Made by a program: the position numbers and the translations under genes
Part shown: in pieces, positions 56,019-64,000 of the stretch
Position numbering within the stretch: position 1 is the stretch's first letter
Layout of the letters: each line of letters starts with the position of its first letter
Notes under the pieces: generated by a model
Databases searched by the model: none
The model's input: the letters and a program-made list of their open reading frames with translations, nothing else
What the model was told of the DNA's origin: nothing
Source: KK5 sp034043675
GTDB taxonomy: Bacteria > Pseudomonadota > Gammaproteobacteria > Burkholderiales > Burkholderiaceae_C
Assembly (NCBI RefSeq): GCF_034043675.1
Contig: NZ_JAXCLA010000012.1
Coordinates: 1-64,000 of the forward strand
Length of the DNA: 64,000 nt
Direction of reading: 5' to 3'

Positions 56019-56402
56019 ATGTTTCCTGCCAAGACCAAGCGCATCCTCGCTGCCGCCGGCTTCGGCCTGCTGACCGCCCTGTCCTGCCACGCCCAGGCGC
56101 CCGCCAAGGTGGTCGACGGCGTGCTCGTCGCGCCGAACGGCATGACGCTCTACACCTTCGACAAGGACACCGCCGGCAACGGCAAGAGCGCCTGCAACGG
56201 CCCCTGCGCCACCGCCTGGCCGCCGCTGATGGCCGCCGCCGGCGACAAGGCCAGTGGCGACTACAGCATCGTCACCCGCGACGACGGCGGGCAGCAATGG
56301 GCCTACAAGGGCAAGCCGCTCTACGCCTTCAAGTCCGACCAGAAGGCCGGAGACCGCAGCGGCGACAAGTTCAAGGACGTCTGGCACGTCGTCACGCCCT
56401 GA
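56019..56402 (+). CDS. COG4315-type secreted protein (YxFxxD motif)
   Basis: Exported protein of 127 residues: signal peptide (ILAAAGFGLLTALSCHAQ) and two copies of the family repeat, one with LYTFDKDTAGNGKSACNGPCATAWPP (the YxFxxD motif and conserved cysteines) and one with LYAFKSDQKAGDRSGDKF. Function unknown; members are often controlled by adjacent ECF sigma factors. GGAGG lies before ATG 56019. It is followed by the sigma and anti-sigma genes after 153 bases. Confidence 0.85.
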   Translation: MFPAKTKRILAAAGFGLLTALSCHAQAPAKVVDGVLVAPNGMTLYTFDKDTAGNGKSACNGPCATAWPPLMAAAGDKASGDYSIVTRDDGGQQWAYKGKPLYAFKSDQKAGDRSGDKFKDVWHVVTP

Positions 56403-56555
56403 TGGAGCCCCTCGTCCAGCGGGTACGCTGGCCGGTCCCCCGAGGGGACGGCGATGCGTGCGGCGTCGAGCCGCACGCACATCGCCAGTGGGCCGGCTTG
56501 GGGCGGCCCGGCGCTCGGCCCGGGATACCCATTCGGCCGAGTTCGGTATGAACGC

Positions 56556-57086
56556 ATGAAAGTCGAGGAGGCACTCGGCCCGCAGCAACTGCTCGGCTGG
56601 GTGCCGCGCCTGCGCCGCTATGCGCGTGCGCTGGCCGGCAATCGCAGTGATGCGGACGACCTGGTGCAGGACACGCTGGAGCGTGCCTGGGCCCGGGCGG
56701 CGCTGTGGCCGGGCGTGCGCGACATGCGGGCCTGGCTGTTCGGCATCATGCACAACCTCCATGTGGACGGCCTGCGGCGCCGCCTGCCGACCGAGAGCCT
56801 GGATGACCTCAGCGGCGGCCCGCCGCCGGAGTCCTCCGAACCGCCCGCCCAGGCCGACCGCCTGGCCGTGCGCGACCTGGAGGCGGCGCTGGCCCTGCTG
56901 CCCTCGGAGCAGCGGGAGGTGCTGCTGCTCGTGGCGCTGGAAGACATGGGCTATGCCGAGGTGGCGCGCACCCTGGACATCCCGATCGGCACCGTGATGT
57001 CGCGGCTGTCGCGCGGGCGTGAGCGCCTGCGGGCCCTGATGGCCGAGCGCGCCGGGCCGGTCCGCTTGAAGGTAGTGAAGCAATGA
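56556..57086 (+). CDS. ECF-type RNA polymerase sigma factor
   Basis: Sigma factor of 176 residues. Region 2 shows RRYARALAGNRSDADDLVQDTLERAWARA and AWLFGIMHNLHVDGLRR; region 4 shows LLLVALEDMGYAEVARTLDIPIGTVMSRLSRGRERLR. It begins at ATG 56556, where the domain starts. The stop overlaps the anti-sigma start by 4 bases. Confidence 0.92.
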   Translation: MKVEEALGPQQLLGWVPRLRRYARALAGNRSDADDLVQDTLERAWARAALWPGVRDMRAWLFGIMHNLHVDGLRRRLPTESLDDLSGGPPPESSEPPAQADRLAVRDLEAALALLPSEQREVLLLVALEDMGYAEVARTLDIPIGTVMSRLSRGRERLRALMAERAGPVRLKVVKQ

Positions 57087-57868
57087 CAAGACCGTTCAGC
57101 GACACGGACCTGCACGCGCTGGTCGACCATCAGCTCGACCCGGCACGCGAACGCGAACTCGAGGTCTGGCTGATCGACCACCCCGAGGAAGCACGCCGCG
57201 TCGCCGACTACCGCGCGCAGAAGCGCGAACTGCGCGAACTGTTCGACCCGGTGCTGGACGAGGCGCCGCCGGCGCGCCTGCTGCGCACCGCGCCGGCCAC
57301 CTTGCGCTGGCGTGCCTGGCCCGCGCCGCTGCGGATGGCGGCGGGCCTGCTGCTGGCCGTGGTCAGCGCGGCGGGCGGCTGGGTGGCGCGCGGCGAACTC
57401 GCACCGGGGCCAGTCCTTGCCCTGGCCGCGGACGAGGGCTTGCCGCGCCGCGCCGCCATCGCGCATGCGGTCTACACGCCGGAGCTGCGCCGGCCGGTGG
57501 AGGTCGATGCAGCCCATGAGGACCAACTGGTCACCTGGCTGTCGCGCCGCATGGGCGCGCCGATGAAGCCGCCGCAGCTGCAGCCGCTGGGCTACTCGCT
57601 CGAAGGCGGCCGCCTGCTGCCCGGCGACGACGGCCCGGTGGCCCAGTTCATGTACCGCGACGAGGCCGGCAAACGGCTGACGCTCTACGTCTCCCGCGAG
57701 GCCAAGGCCGCTCCGGCCGGCGCCGCGTTCCGCTTCACCCGCGAGGGCGCGCTGAACGTCTTCTACTGGGTGGACGGGCCCTTCGGCTACGCGATCTCCG
57801 GTGCGGTGGAGCGAGCCGATCTGGAGCGGGTGTCCAGCGAGGTCTACAAGCAGCTGGGCGGGTCCTGA
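57083..57868 (+). CDS. Transmembrane anti-sigma factor
   Basis: Protein of 261 residues: cytoplasmic N-terminal part (DTDLHALVDHQLDPARERELEVWLIDHPEEARRVADYRAQ), a transmembrane helix about 85-105 (MAAGLLLAVVSAAGGWVA), and a periplasmic domain of about 150 residues. The zinc-binding Cys pair is absent from the N-terminal domain, so it is of the zinc-free type. It is coupled to the sigma gene by overlap and ends 15 bases from the convergent mfnE-like gene. Confidence 0.85.
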   Translation: MTRPFSDTDLHALVDHQLDPARERELEVWLIDHPEEARRVADYRAQKRELRELFDPVLDEAPPARLLRTAPATLRWRAWPAPLRMAAGLLLAVVSAAGGWVARGELAPGPVLALAADEGLPRRAAIAHAVYTPELRRPVEVDAAHEDQLVTWLSRRMGAPMKPPQLQPLGYSLEGGRLLPGDDGPVAQFMYRDEAGKRLTLYVSREAKAAPAGAAFRFTREGALNVFYWVDGPFGYAISGAVERADLERVSSEVYKQLGGS

Positions 57869-57883
57869 CGAGGCGGGGACGGG

Positions 57884-58468
57884 TCAGACCCCGAAAAGAA
57901 GGGCGCGCATCTCGTCCAGATCATCCTTGTGCAGCAGCGAGATCGGGAAGGCCGCGCCCTCGGCCGCGTCGGCGAAATGCCGGTCCACGATGCCCTGGTC
58001 GCTCAGCTGAGCCAGCGGTGCCTGGGGCGGGATCACGCAGGATTTGATGACGACGAGCCGCTCGGCGTTCAGCCGCTTGGCCAGGTCCAGCGCGATGCTG
58101 TCGGAGGTGAAGTCCCAGTTGGTCTGCGCGTCCGGCGTGTCGCGCTGCAGCTCCAGCGGCAGCCACAGCGCGGTCTGGCCCTTGTGCAGCACGCGGTGGA
58201 TGTCGGTCTTGCTGCTGGTCAGCCGCAGTGCCGGGTTCATCGCGTTGAGCTGGTAGGCGAGCTGGGCCATCGCGAGGATGGCCATGTTGTGCGCGGCCAG
58301 GTCATGGAACTGCCACTGCTGCTGGCTGCGCCGCACCTCGTCGGCGAAGGCGCCGCCGCCGCAGACGACGGTGACACGGCCCCCGCCGAGCTGGGCCAGC
58401 AGATCGAGCCAGCGCGGCAGCGCCTCGGCATCCGCCGCGAGACTGCCGCCGAGCTTGACGATCCACAT
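57884..58468 (-). CDS. mfnE: Amino-acid-kinase-fold protein, MfnE-like
   Basis: Protein of 194 residues of the amino acid kinase fold (MWIVKLGGSLAADAEALPRWLDLLAQ; VTVVCGGGAFADEVRRSQQ; FTSDSIALDLAKRLNAERLVVIKS). It corresponds to MfnE, which phosphorylates aminomethylfuran phosphate to a diphosphate in methanofuran synthesis, and is slightly shorter than classic amino acid kinases. It follows mfnF on the same strand after a 116-base gap that holds an inverted repeat. Confidence 0.8.
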   Translation of the reverse strand: MWIVKLGGSLAADAEALPRWLDLLAQLGGGRVTVVCGGGAFADEVRRSQQQWQFHDLAAHNMAILAMAQLAYQLNAMNPALRLTSSKTDIHRVLHKGQTALWLPLELQRDTPDAQTNWDFTSDSIALDLAKRLNAERLVVIKSCVIPPQAPLAQLSDQGIVDRHFADAAEGAAFPISLLHKDDLDEMRALLFGV

Positions 58469-58483
58469 CAGCGAAGCTCCCCG

Positions 58484-58567
58484 CGTAGGTTGGAGTGAGC
58501 ACCGCGAACTCCAACGACCGATGGCCGCCTGCTTCGTTGGAGTTCACTGCGCTCACTCCAACCTACG
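58484..58567. repeat. Inverted repeat between mfnF and mfnE
   Basis: The arms CGTAGGTTGGAGTGAGC (58484-58500) and GCTCACTCCAACCTACG (58551-58567) are perfect reverse complements, and the inner parts also pair (GAACTCCAACGA with TCGTTGGAGTTC). The unit TTGGAGTGAGC is of a type often repeated in Burkholderiales intergenic DNA. It could fold as a long hairpin in the transcript. Confidence 0.75.
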
Positions 58568-58584
58568 GATTGATGGTGGTTCAT

Positions 58585-59631
58585 TCAGCGAAGCTCCCGA
58601 TCGAGCAACAGCGCCACGGCGACACTGGGGGCGCAGACCTGCGCCCAGGCAGCCACCTCGGGCGAGGCGGCGCGCGCCAGTTCGCGGCCGTAGCTGCGCA
58701 TGCCACCGAGGCCCGCCGCGGCCGCGAGATCGCCGAGCAGGAAATCTCCGCAGCCAGCACCGACAGCCACCGCCCGATGCGGGGTCAGGCCGTGCAGATC
58801 GACCACCCGCCGCAACTGCCCGGCCAGCTCCGCCACCTGCGCGGCGCGCCACTCGCCGGCGAAGGCTAGCCATTCCTCATCCGTCGCATCGCGCGCATCC
58901 ATGCCGATCATCCGGGCCAGCCGCTTGCGCGTGGCGGGCAGGTCCTTGCCGGCGTTGTCGGCGGGCGGGTAGAGATCGTGCGCCGGGTCCAGCTCGCCGC
59001 GCAGGCGGTAGACGTCGGCGACGGTGGCGAAGAACTCGTTCATCACGTTCAGCGGCCGGCCGCGCCAGCCGATGCGGGCGGCCAGCGCGCACAGCGGCGT
59101 GCGCACGACGCCCTGGTAGACCAGCTCTCCGCTGGCCAGGCGCTCCACGTCGCTGCGCGCCGCGGTCAGCAGCCGGCCGTCGCGGAAGGCGATCAGGTCG
59201 GTCGTCGTGCTGCCGATGTCGACCAGCACGCCCTCGCCGTCCAGTTCGCTGGCTGCATGCCGCGCCGTCGCCAGCCAGTTGGCCGAGGCGATCTGCGTCC
59301 AGGCTGCGGCGGCGTCGGCGGGCCAGCCGGCCTCGCCGGCGAAGAAGTGCAGCCGACCCGGCAAGTGCTCGGCCAGCAGCGCGGCAATGCCCTGCACGCC
59401 GGCCTCGCGGTGCTCGAACAGGTCCGTCATCTCACCGGTCATCGTGACCGCGTGATGCGTGTCGGCATCCATCGGCCAGCGTTCGCGCGCCTGGGCCAGT
59501 GCGGAGACGAGGTGGTCGAGGCCTTGCCACAGCGGGCAGGCCCACTGCGCCACATCCACCGTGCGGCCATCGACGACCCGGCTGGCCTTCAGGTGCGCGC
59601 CCCCGACGTCCCAGCCGATCAGGCTCGTCAT
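58585..59631 (-). CDS. mfnF: H4MPT-linked C1 transfer pathway protein, MfnF-like
   Basis: Protein of 348 residues of the hydantoinase/actin-like ATPase fold (MTSLIGWDVGGAHLKASRV; GVLVDIGSTTTDLIAFRDGRL; AVAVGAGCGDFLLGDLAA). The family was first described as a probable H4MPT-linked C1 transfer protein, and MfnF of methanogens, which couples the furan unit to the phenol part, belongs to it. The ATG at 59631 overlaps the upstream ATP-grasp gene by 4 bases. Confidence 0.85.
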   Translation of the reverse strand: MTSLIGWDVGGAHLKASRVVDGRTVDVAQWACPLWQGLDHLVSALAQARERWPMDADTHHAVTMTGEMTDLFEHREAGVQGIAALLAEHLPGRLHFFAGEAGWPADAAAAWTQIASANWLATARHAASELDGEGVLVDIGSTTTDLIAFRDGRLLTAARSDVERLASGELVYQGVVRTPLCALAARIGWRGRPLNVMNEFFATVADVYRLRGELDPAHDLYPPADNAGKDLPATRKRLARMIGMDARDATDEEWLAFAGEWRAAQVAELAGQLRRVVDLHGLTPHRAVAVGAGCGDFLLGDLAAAAGLGGMRSYGRELARAASPEVAAWAQVCAPSVAVALLLDRELR

Positions 59632-60593
59632 GCGATGGCCTCCTGCGGCGCGCGCAGCTTGTCGGCCACGATCTCGGCGGCCAGGTTGCGGCCCAGCGCG
59701 GCGGACATGCCGGCATAGGCCACGGTGACCCGCGGATTCACCTCGATCAGCACCGGCCCGCGCTGCGGGTGCAGCACGACGTCGATGCCGGCAAAGCCCC
59801 GCAGGCCCGGGATCGCGCGGCCGACCTGGGCGGCCAGCCGGGCGATCGCCTGGCCCTCGGCGCTGCCGGGCGCGATGGCGTTCAGCACCAGCCCGTCGAA
59901 GGACAGCAGGCCGTCCGCCCGCTGGCCGATGCGCTGGCGGTTGATTGCCAGCACCTCGGTGCCGCCGGCGCCGCAGAGGAGGGAGACGCTCAGCGCCTCG
60001 CCGTCGACCCAGGGCTCCACCGTCATCGGCTGCGCTGCCGCCGCAGCCTCGTCCAGCGCGCGGACGCGGCTGTGGTGGATGCGCGTGTCGACGCAGCCCG
60101 CACCGTCGTCCGGCTTCACCACCCAGCGGCGCACGGCCGGATCCTGGGCGAAGGCCAGCGGTGTGGGCACTTCGTGGGCGGCCAGGTGGCGCAGGGTCGC
60201 GCCCTTGCCCGTGCACAGCGCGATCGCCGCCTCGGAGCAGCCGAGCCAGCGCGCCGGGCCGACGAGCCGCGCCATCTGCGCGAGCAGCCCGCCCGTCTCC
60301 GGCGCGACGATCCAGGCGGCGTCGTGCAGGGCGGTCTGGCGGGCGACGAAGTCGGTGGCCGCCTCGCCGGCGCGGGGTATCGCGATGGCCGCGCCGGCCG
60401 GCTCGCCGGAGCGCACGCGCACGGAGCTTGCAACCGTGACCGCACAATCGCCCGAGGCCAGCAGGTCCGCCGCCATCGCGTCGCGCATCGTCAGGCCCAG
60501 CGGCAGCAGCTCGGCAGCGGCCGCCTCGTCGGGCATCGGACCGCCACCGCTCAGGTACTCGTAAACAAAGATTCGCTTCGTCGTTGTCATCAT
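59628..60593 (-). CDS. mfnD: ATP-grasp ligase, MfnD-like
   Basis: Protein of 321 residues with ATP-grasp features: RWVVKPDDGAGCVDTRI, VEPWVDGEALSVSLLCG, and FAGIDVVLHPQRGPVLIEVNPRVTVAY (metal-binding region). In methanogens MfnD ligates tyramine with glutamate; bacterial methylofuran carries tyrosine instead, so the bacterial substrate probably differs. It is divergent from the HisA-like gene with 6 bases between starts. Two Met codons are adjacent; the first (60593) was used. Confidence 0.78.
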   Translation of the reverse strand: MMTTTKRIFVYEYLSGGGPMPDEAAAAELLPLGLTMRDAMAADLLASGDCAVTVASSVRVRSGEPAGAAIAIPRAGEAATDFVARQTALHDAAWIVAPETGGLLAQMARLVGPARWLGCSEAAIALCTGKGATLRHLAAHEVPTPLAFAQDPAVRRWVVKPDDGAGCVDTRIHHSRVRALDEAAAAAQPMTVEPWVDGEALSVSLLCGAGGTEVLAINRQRIGQRADGLLSFDGLVLNAIAPGSAEGQAIARLAAQVGRAIPGLRGFAGIDVVLHPQRGPVLIEVNPRVTVAYAGMSAALGRNLAAEIVADKLRAPQEAIA

Positions 60594-60599
60594 CGATCC

Positions 60600-61304
60600 A
60601 TGCAACTCGTTCCCGTCATCGATCTTCTCCGTGGCCAGGTCGTGCGCGGCATCCAGGGGCGTCGCGAGAGCTACCGCCCCATCGTCTCGGCGCTGTGCGG
60701 CACGGCCGAGCCGCTGGCCGTGGCGCGGGTCTTGTGTGAGCACTGCGCGTCGGACACGCTGTATGTCGCTGACCTGGACTCGTTGCAGGGCGCGCCGGCG
60801 CAGACGGTGCTGCTGGGTCGGCTACTCAAGGCGATGCCGCGGCTGACGCTCTGGCTCGACGCAGGCTTTGCGGACGCCGAGGCCGCGGCGCGGCTGTTGG
60901 CGGCGCTGGACCCGGCCGCAGCGGTACGCGTGCTGCCGGTGTTCGCCAGCGAATCGCTGCGCTCGCCCGCCGCGCTGGCCACCTGCTTCAACGACCCGGC
61001 GCTGCTGTCGCTGGACCGGCGCGACGGCCAGCGACTGGACCCGGCCGGCTGCTGGGAGCGGCTCACGCTGTGGCCTGAACGGGTCATCGTGATGACGCTG
61101 GAACGCGTGGGCGCCGACAGCGGCCCGGACCTGGACACGCTGCGTGCCGTTGCCGCCTCTGCCCGGCCGTGCACCCGGCTGATCGGCGCCGGCGGCATCC
61201 GCAGCGAGGCCGACCTGAGCGAGGCCGAGGCTGCTGGCGCCGATGCCTGGCTGGTCGCCAGCGCCTTGCACGACCTGCGGCTGTCTCCTCGCCGCGGCGG
61301 CTGA
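60600..61304 (+). CDS. HisA/HisF-family protein of the C1 pathway
   Basis: TIM-barrel protein of 234 residues related to HisA (MQLVPVIDLLRGQVVRG; LYVADLDSLQG; LIGAGGIRSEADLSEAEAAGADAWLVASAL). The bacterial histidine gene should be elsewhere; this version is of the HisA-related kind that accompanies H4MPT genes. A role in the pterin or furan pathway is inferred. The reaction is unknown. Confidence 0.8.
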   Translation: MQLVPVIDLLRGQVVRGIQGRRESYRPIVSALCGTAEPLAVARVLCEHCASDTLYVADLDSLQGAPAQTVLLGRLLKAMPRLTLWLDAGFADAEAAARLLAALDPAAAVRVLPVFASESLRSPAALATCFNDPALLSLDRRDGQRLDPAGCWERLTLWPERVIVMTLERVGADSGPDLDTLRAVAASARPCTRLIGAGGIRSEADLSEAEAAGADAWLVASALHDLRLSPRRGG

Positions 61305-61473
61305 TTGCTTGTCTCCATAAAGAACTCCGCATCACGTTTCGTGCCACCTTGCCCACCGGTAGTGCACGCGGAGCCAGCCGCCGGAAACGCGACACAGTGT
61401 CTCGCTTCCGGCCCGTCGGCGGGCGCGGGTGGCGGCCGGGGCGATGGCACATCGTTTGCGTGCAGGGGTCCCC
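61305..61473. promoter_or_regulatory. fhcB control region: operator and sigma-54 promoter
   Basis: The motif ACACAGTGTC with CCGG 6 bases on (61392-61411) matches the site before mptG at 16 of 20 positions. Around it is a palindrome GACACAGTGTC (61391-61401) in a wider dyad GGAA...TTCC. A perfect -24/-12 sigma-54 element TGGCAC-N5-TTGC lies at 61445-61459, GG and GC 10 bases apart. The predicted start of transcription is within a few bases of ATG 61474. Confidence 0.72.
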
Positions 61474-62736
61474 ATGACCGTTGCCGCCGATCACGTACTT
61501 GCCGACCCCTGGACCTGTCCCTTCTGCCTGCTGCTGTGCGATGGCGCCACTGTCCGCGCCGATGCGGCCACGGGCGCGCTGAGCGTCGAGGGTGCCTGCG
61601 ACTGCGCGCGGCGGGCGCTGGCAGCCTTCCGCGCCACGCCGTCTGCCGCCACGCCTGAGGTCGATGGCCGCCCGGCCACGCTGGACGAGGCCGTGGCCGC
61701 CGCCGCCACGCTGCTGCGCGCCAGCCGACAGCCGCTGTTCGGTGGCCTGGGCACGGACGTGGCCGGCGCCCGCGCGCTGTACCGCCTGGCATCGGCCACC
61801 GGCGCGATCTGCGACCCGGCCGGTGGCGAGGCGCTGGGCCAGAGCCTGCGCACCCTGCAGGACCGGGGTCAGTTCACGACGACCTTGGCCGAGGTTCGCA
61901 CCCGGGCCGACCTGATCGTCTGCCTGCCGGGCCTGCCGCTGGCGCAGGCGCCGGATCTCTTCGAGCGCGCCGGCCTCGGCGACACGACGCAGCCGCTGGC
62001 GCCGCAGCGCCACCTGGTGATGCTGGGCGGCGATGCGGATGAGCAGGCGGCCCTGGCCGCACTGGGCCGCCGGCCGGGCGTGACGGTGGAGGCGCTGCCG
62101 CTCGGCGATCCGTTCGAGACAGTGGCGCTGCTGTCGGCCCTCGTCGCCGGCCGCGGCGTCGATGCGCCGGAAGCGTTGAAGGCCCTGGCCCAGCGCTTGC
62201 GCGCGGCAGGCTACGCGGTGATCGTTGGCGAGCCGGCGCGGCTCGGGCCGCAGGGCGCGCTGCTGATCGAGGGCGTGAATCGCATCGTCGGCGAGCTGAA
62301 CCGCAGCACGCGGGCGGCGGCGCTGTGGCTGGGCGGCGGCAATGGCGCGGGCACGGTGAACCAGGTCTTCACCTGGCTGTCCGGCCTGCCGCTGCGCTCG
62401 CGCGCCGGGCCGCTGGGGCTGGAACACGAGCCGCTGTGCCACGGTGCCGCCCGCCTGCTGGCCGATCGCGCGGTGGACAGCCTCTTGTGGGTGTCCTGCT
62501 TCACGCCCGCCTCGGTGCCGCCTCAGACTGATTTGCCCTTGATCGTGCTGGGTCACCCAGATCTGCCGGCCAGGGGACGGGTCTTCATCCCGGTCTCGAC
62601 GCCGGGCATCGGCTCGCGCGGCCATCTGTTCCGAGCCGATGGCGTGGTGCTGCTGCCGCTGTTCCCGATCTACGCGGACACGCTGCCGACCTTGGCGGAG
62701 GTGCTGGGCCGCATCGGCAAGGCGCTGCAATCATGA
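61474..62736 (+). CDS. fhcB: Formyltransferase/hydrolase complex subunit FhcB
   Basis: Protein of 420 residues related to the molybdopterin-binding subunit B of formylmethanofuran dehydrogenase. An N-terminal CPFCLLLC motif is present, as in archaeal FwdB. In methylotrophs FhcB has no dehydrogenase activity but is part of the FhcABCD complex that transfers the formyl group from H4MPT to methylofuran and releases formate. ATG 61474 follows the sigma-54 promoter by 14 bases; the longer frame would lie in the promoter. The stop overlaps fhcA by 4 bases. Confidence 0.9.
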   Translation: MTVAADHVLADPWTCPFCLLLCDGATVRADAATGALSVEGACDCARRALAAFRATPSAATPEVDGRPATLDEAVAAAATLLRASRQPLFGGLGTDVAGARALYRLASATGAICDPAGGEALGQSLRTLQDRGQFTTTLAEVRTRADLIVCLPGLPLAQAPDLFERAGLGDTTQPLAPQRHLVMLGGDADEQAALAALGRRPGVTVEALPLGDPFETVALLSALVAGRGVDAPEALKALAQRLRAAGYAVIVGEPARLGPQGALLIEGVNRIVGELNRSTRAAALWLGGGNGAGTVNQVFTWLSGLPLRSRAGPLGLEHEPLCHGAARLLADRAVDSLLWVSCFTPASVPPQTDLPLIVLGHPDLPARGRVFIPVSTPGIGSRGHLFRADGVVLLPLFPIYADTLPTLAEVLGRIGKALQS

Positions 62737-64000
62737 GTGGCAAGACCATCCGCCTGCGCGGTGGCCGGGTCGTCGACCCGATGGTGACCATGGACAGCCA
62801 AGTCCGCGACCTATGGGTGCGCGATGGCCACCTCATCGACGCGCCGGCCGAGCCGCCCGATACCGACGTCGACGCCTCGGGCTGTGTCGTGATGGCCGGC
62901 GGCATCGACATGCACACGCACATCGGCGGCGGCAAGGTCAACCTGTCGCGCCTGCTGCTGCCGGAGGACCACCGCCGGCCCGACGGCAGCCCGATCGCGC
63001 TGCCGACCAATCCGCTGGAGCTGGCGTCCTGCGGCGACTGCGCGCCGGGAACCCTGCACACCGGCTACCGCTACGTCGAGATGGGTTACACGGCGGCCTT
63101 CGAGCCGGCGATGGTGCCGGCCAATGCGCGCCACGCCCACATGGAGATGGGCGACACGCCGATCGTCGACCACGGCGCCTACGTGATGCTGGGCAACGAC
63201 GAGCTGTTCCTGCAGATGCTGGCCGAGGGCCAGGACTTCGAGCGCATCCGCGACTACATGGGCTGGACGATCCGCGCGACCAAGGCGATGGGCGTCAAGG
63301 TCGTCAACCCGGGCGGCATCTCGGCCTTCAAGTTCAACCAGCGCAAGCTCGATGTGGACGAGCAGCACGTGCACTGGCGCGTGACGCCGCGCCAGGTCGT
63401 CCACACGCTGGCACGCGCGCTGCGCGAGCTGGGCGTGCCGCACCCGCTGCACATCCACGGCAGCAACCTCGGCGTGGCCGGCAACATCAAGTCGACCCTG
63501 GAAACCATCGAGGCGCTCGAAGGCCTGCCGGCGCACCTGACGCACATCCAGTTCCACAGCTACGGCACCGAAGGGCCGAAGAAATTCAGCTCCGCCGCCG
63601 CGCAGCTGGCCGAGGCGGTCAACGCGAACCCGAACGTCAGCATCGACGTCGGCCAGATCATGTTCGGCCAGACGGTGACGGCCTCCGGCGACACGATGCG
63701 CCAGCATGCCAACGCCGGCCTCGCCAGCCCGCGCAAGTGGATCGGCGCCGACATCGAGTGCGACGCAGGCTGCGGCGTCGTGCCCTTCCGCTACCGGGAG
63801 ACCAGCTACGTCAACGCGCTGCAGTGGGCGATCGGGCTGGAGATCTTCCTGCTGGTGAAGGACCCCTGGCGCGTCGCGCTGACGACCGACCATCCGAACG
63901 GCGGCCCCTTCACCAGCTACCCGCACCTGATCCGGCTGCTGATGGACCGCAGCTTCCGTAACGAGCAGCTTCAGCGCATCCATCCCGACGTGGCCGCCAA
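62733..64000 (+). CDS. fhcA: Formyltransferase/hydrolase complex subunit FhcA, partial
   Basis: The first 422 residues of a subunit of about 550. It is an amidohydrolase: the metal-binding motif is GIDMHTHIGGGKVN, and further ligands lie in HPLHIHGSNLG and LTHIQFHSYG, with TTDHPNGGPF near the end. It hydrolyses formyl-methylofuran to formate and methylofuran in the FhcABCD complex. The gene starts at ATG 62733 (ATGA overlap with fhcB), runs on without stop and is cut by the window end. fhcD and fhcC are expected beyond. Confidence 0.93.
   Translation, partial: MSGKTIRLRGGRVVDPMVTMDSQVRDLWVRDGHLIDAPAEPPDTDVDASGCVVMAGGIDMHTHIGGGKVNLSRLLLPEDHRRPDGSPIALPTNPLELASCGDCAPGTLHTGYRYVEMGYTAAFEPAMVPANARHAHMEMGDTPIVDHGAYVMLGNDELFLQMLAEGQDFERIRDYMGWTIRATKAMGVKVVNPGGISAFKFNQRKLDVDEQHVHWRVTPRQVVHTLARALRELGVPHPLHIHGSNLGVAGNIKSTLETIEALEGLPAHLTHIQFHSYGTEGPKKFSSAAAQLAEAVNANPNVSIDVGQIMFGQTVTASGDTMRQHANAGLASPRKWIGADIECDAGCGVVPFRYRETSYVNALQWAIGLEIFLLVKDPWRVALTTDHPNGGPFTSYPHLIRLLMDRSFRNEQLQRIHPDVAA

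Noticed and set aside
57869..57900. Hairpin GGGTC-A-GACCC between anti-sigma and mfnE as terminator
   Set aside because: Single-base loop, short stem and no T run; too weak to call.

Overview
The window is about 70% GC, with densely packed, often overlapping genes. Together with the gene content (lanthanide-type XoxF methanol dehydrogenase, tetrahydromethanopterin (H4MPT)-linked C1 oxidation, a PEP-CTERM protein, HprK-related kinase) this points to a facultatively methylotrophic betaproteobacterium of the order Burkholderiales, broadly like Methylibium/Rubrivivax/Leptothrix. That placement is inferred from gene content; no rRNA or tRNA gene was seen.

Left edge (1-6.8 kb): the end of an integron cassette array, with two attC sites flanking a low-GC cassette that encodes a HEPN-like protein. 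It abuts the 3' end of recQ, whose stop codon lies inside the last attC. Then come a cupin gene, a LytS/LytR-type two-component pair in an operon with a DUF2807 lipoprotein, and ssb. Next (6.9-19.4 kb) is a biosynthetic locus of unknown product: two B12-binding radical SAM enzymes, a SPASM-type radical SAM enzyme, two glycosyltransferases, a flippase, two methyltransferases, an amidohydrolase, an HprK-related kinase and a nucleotidyltransferase-fold protein. It runs directly into a monoheme outer-membrane barrel and a cytochrome lipoprotein (19.4-20.9 kb). A sigma/anti-sigma/subtilase/porin operon follows (21.0-24.2 kb), then a PEP-CTERM gene.

The methylotrophy island occupies most of 25-64 kb. 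On the minus strand lies xoxF-xoxG-xoxJ, two unknown periplasmic proteins, a YVTN beta-propeller and an MxaD-like protein. Divergent from it runs moxR-mxaSACKL plus a pterin dehydratase. Next comes mptG-mtdB-(ATP-grasp)-mch-orf5-orf7-fae (37-43.3 kb), a FolB-like gene, and an operon headed by a sigma-54 activator that continues into dmrB, a DHPS-like gene, a DUF447 gene and mfnB. A TonB-like gene, a 264-bp multi-hairpin element, a 1549-residue hybrid kinase and a second ECF sigma/anti-sigma pair interrupt the island (49.4-57.9 kb). Cofactor genes then resume (mfnE, mfnF, mfnD, a HisA-like gene), and fhcB-fhcA run off the right edge.

Together XoxFGJ oxidises methanol to formaldehyde (or formate) in the periplasm, Fae condenses formaldehyde with H4MPT, and MtdB, Mch and the Fhc complex carry it to formate. 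MptG, DmrB and the pterin-type genes supply H4MPT, and the Mfn-type genes supply methylofuran. The most interesting regulatory signal is a shared motif plus sigma-54-type promoters upstream of mptG and fhcB, with a weaker sigma-54-like site upstream of xoxF. The sigma-54 activator encoded in the island is the obvious candidate regulator.
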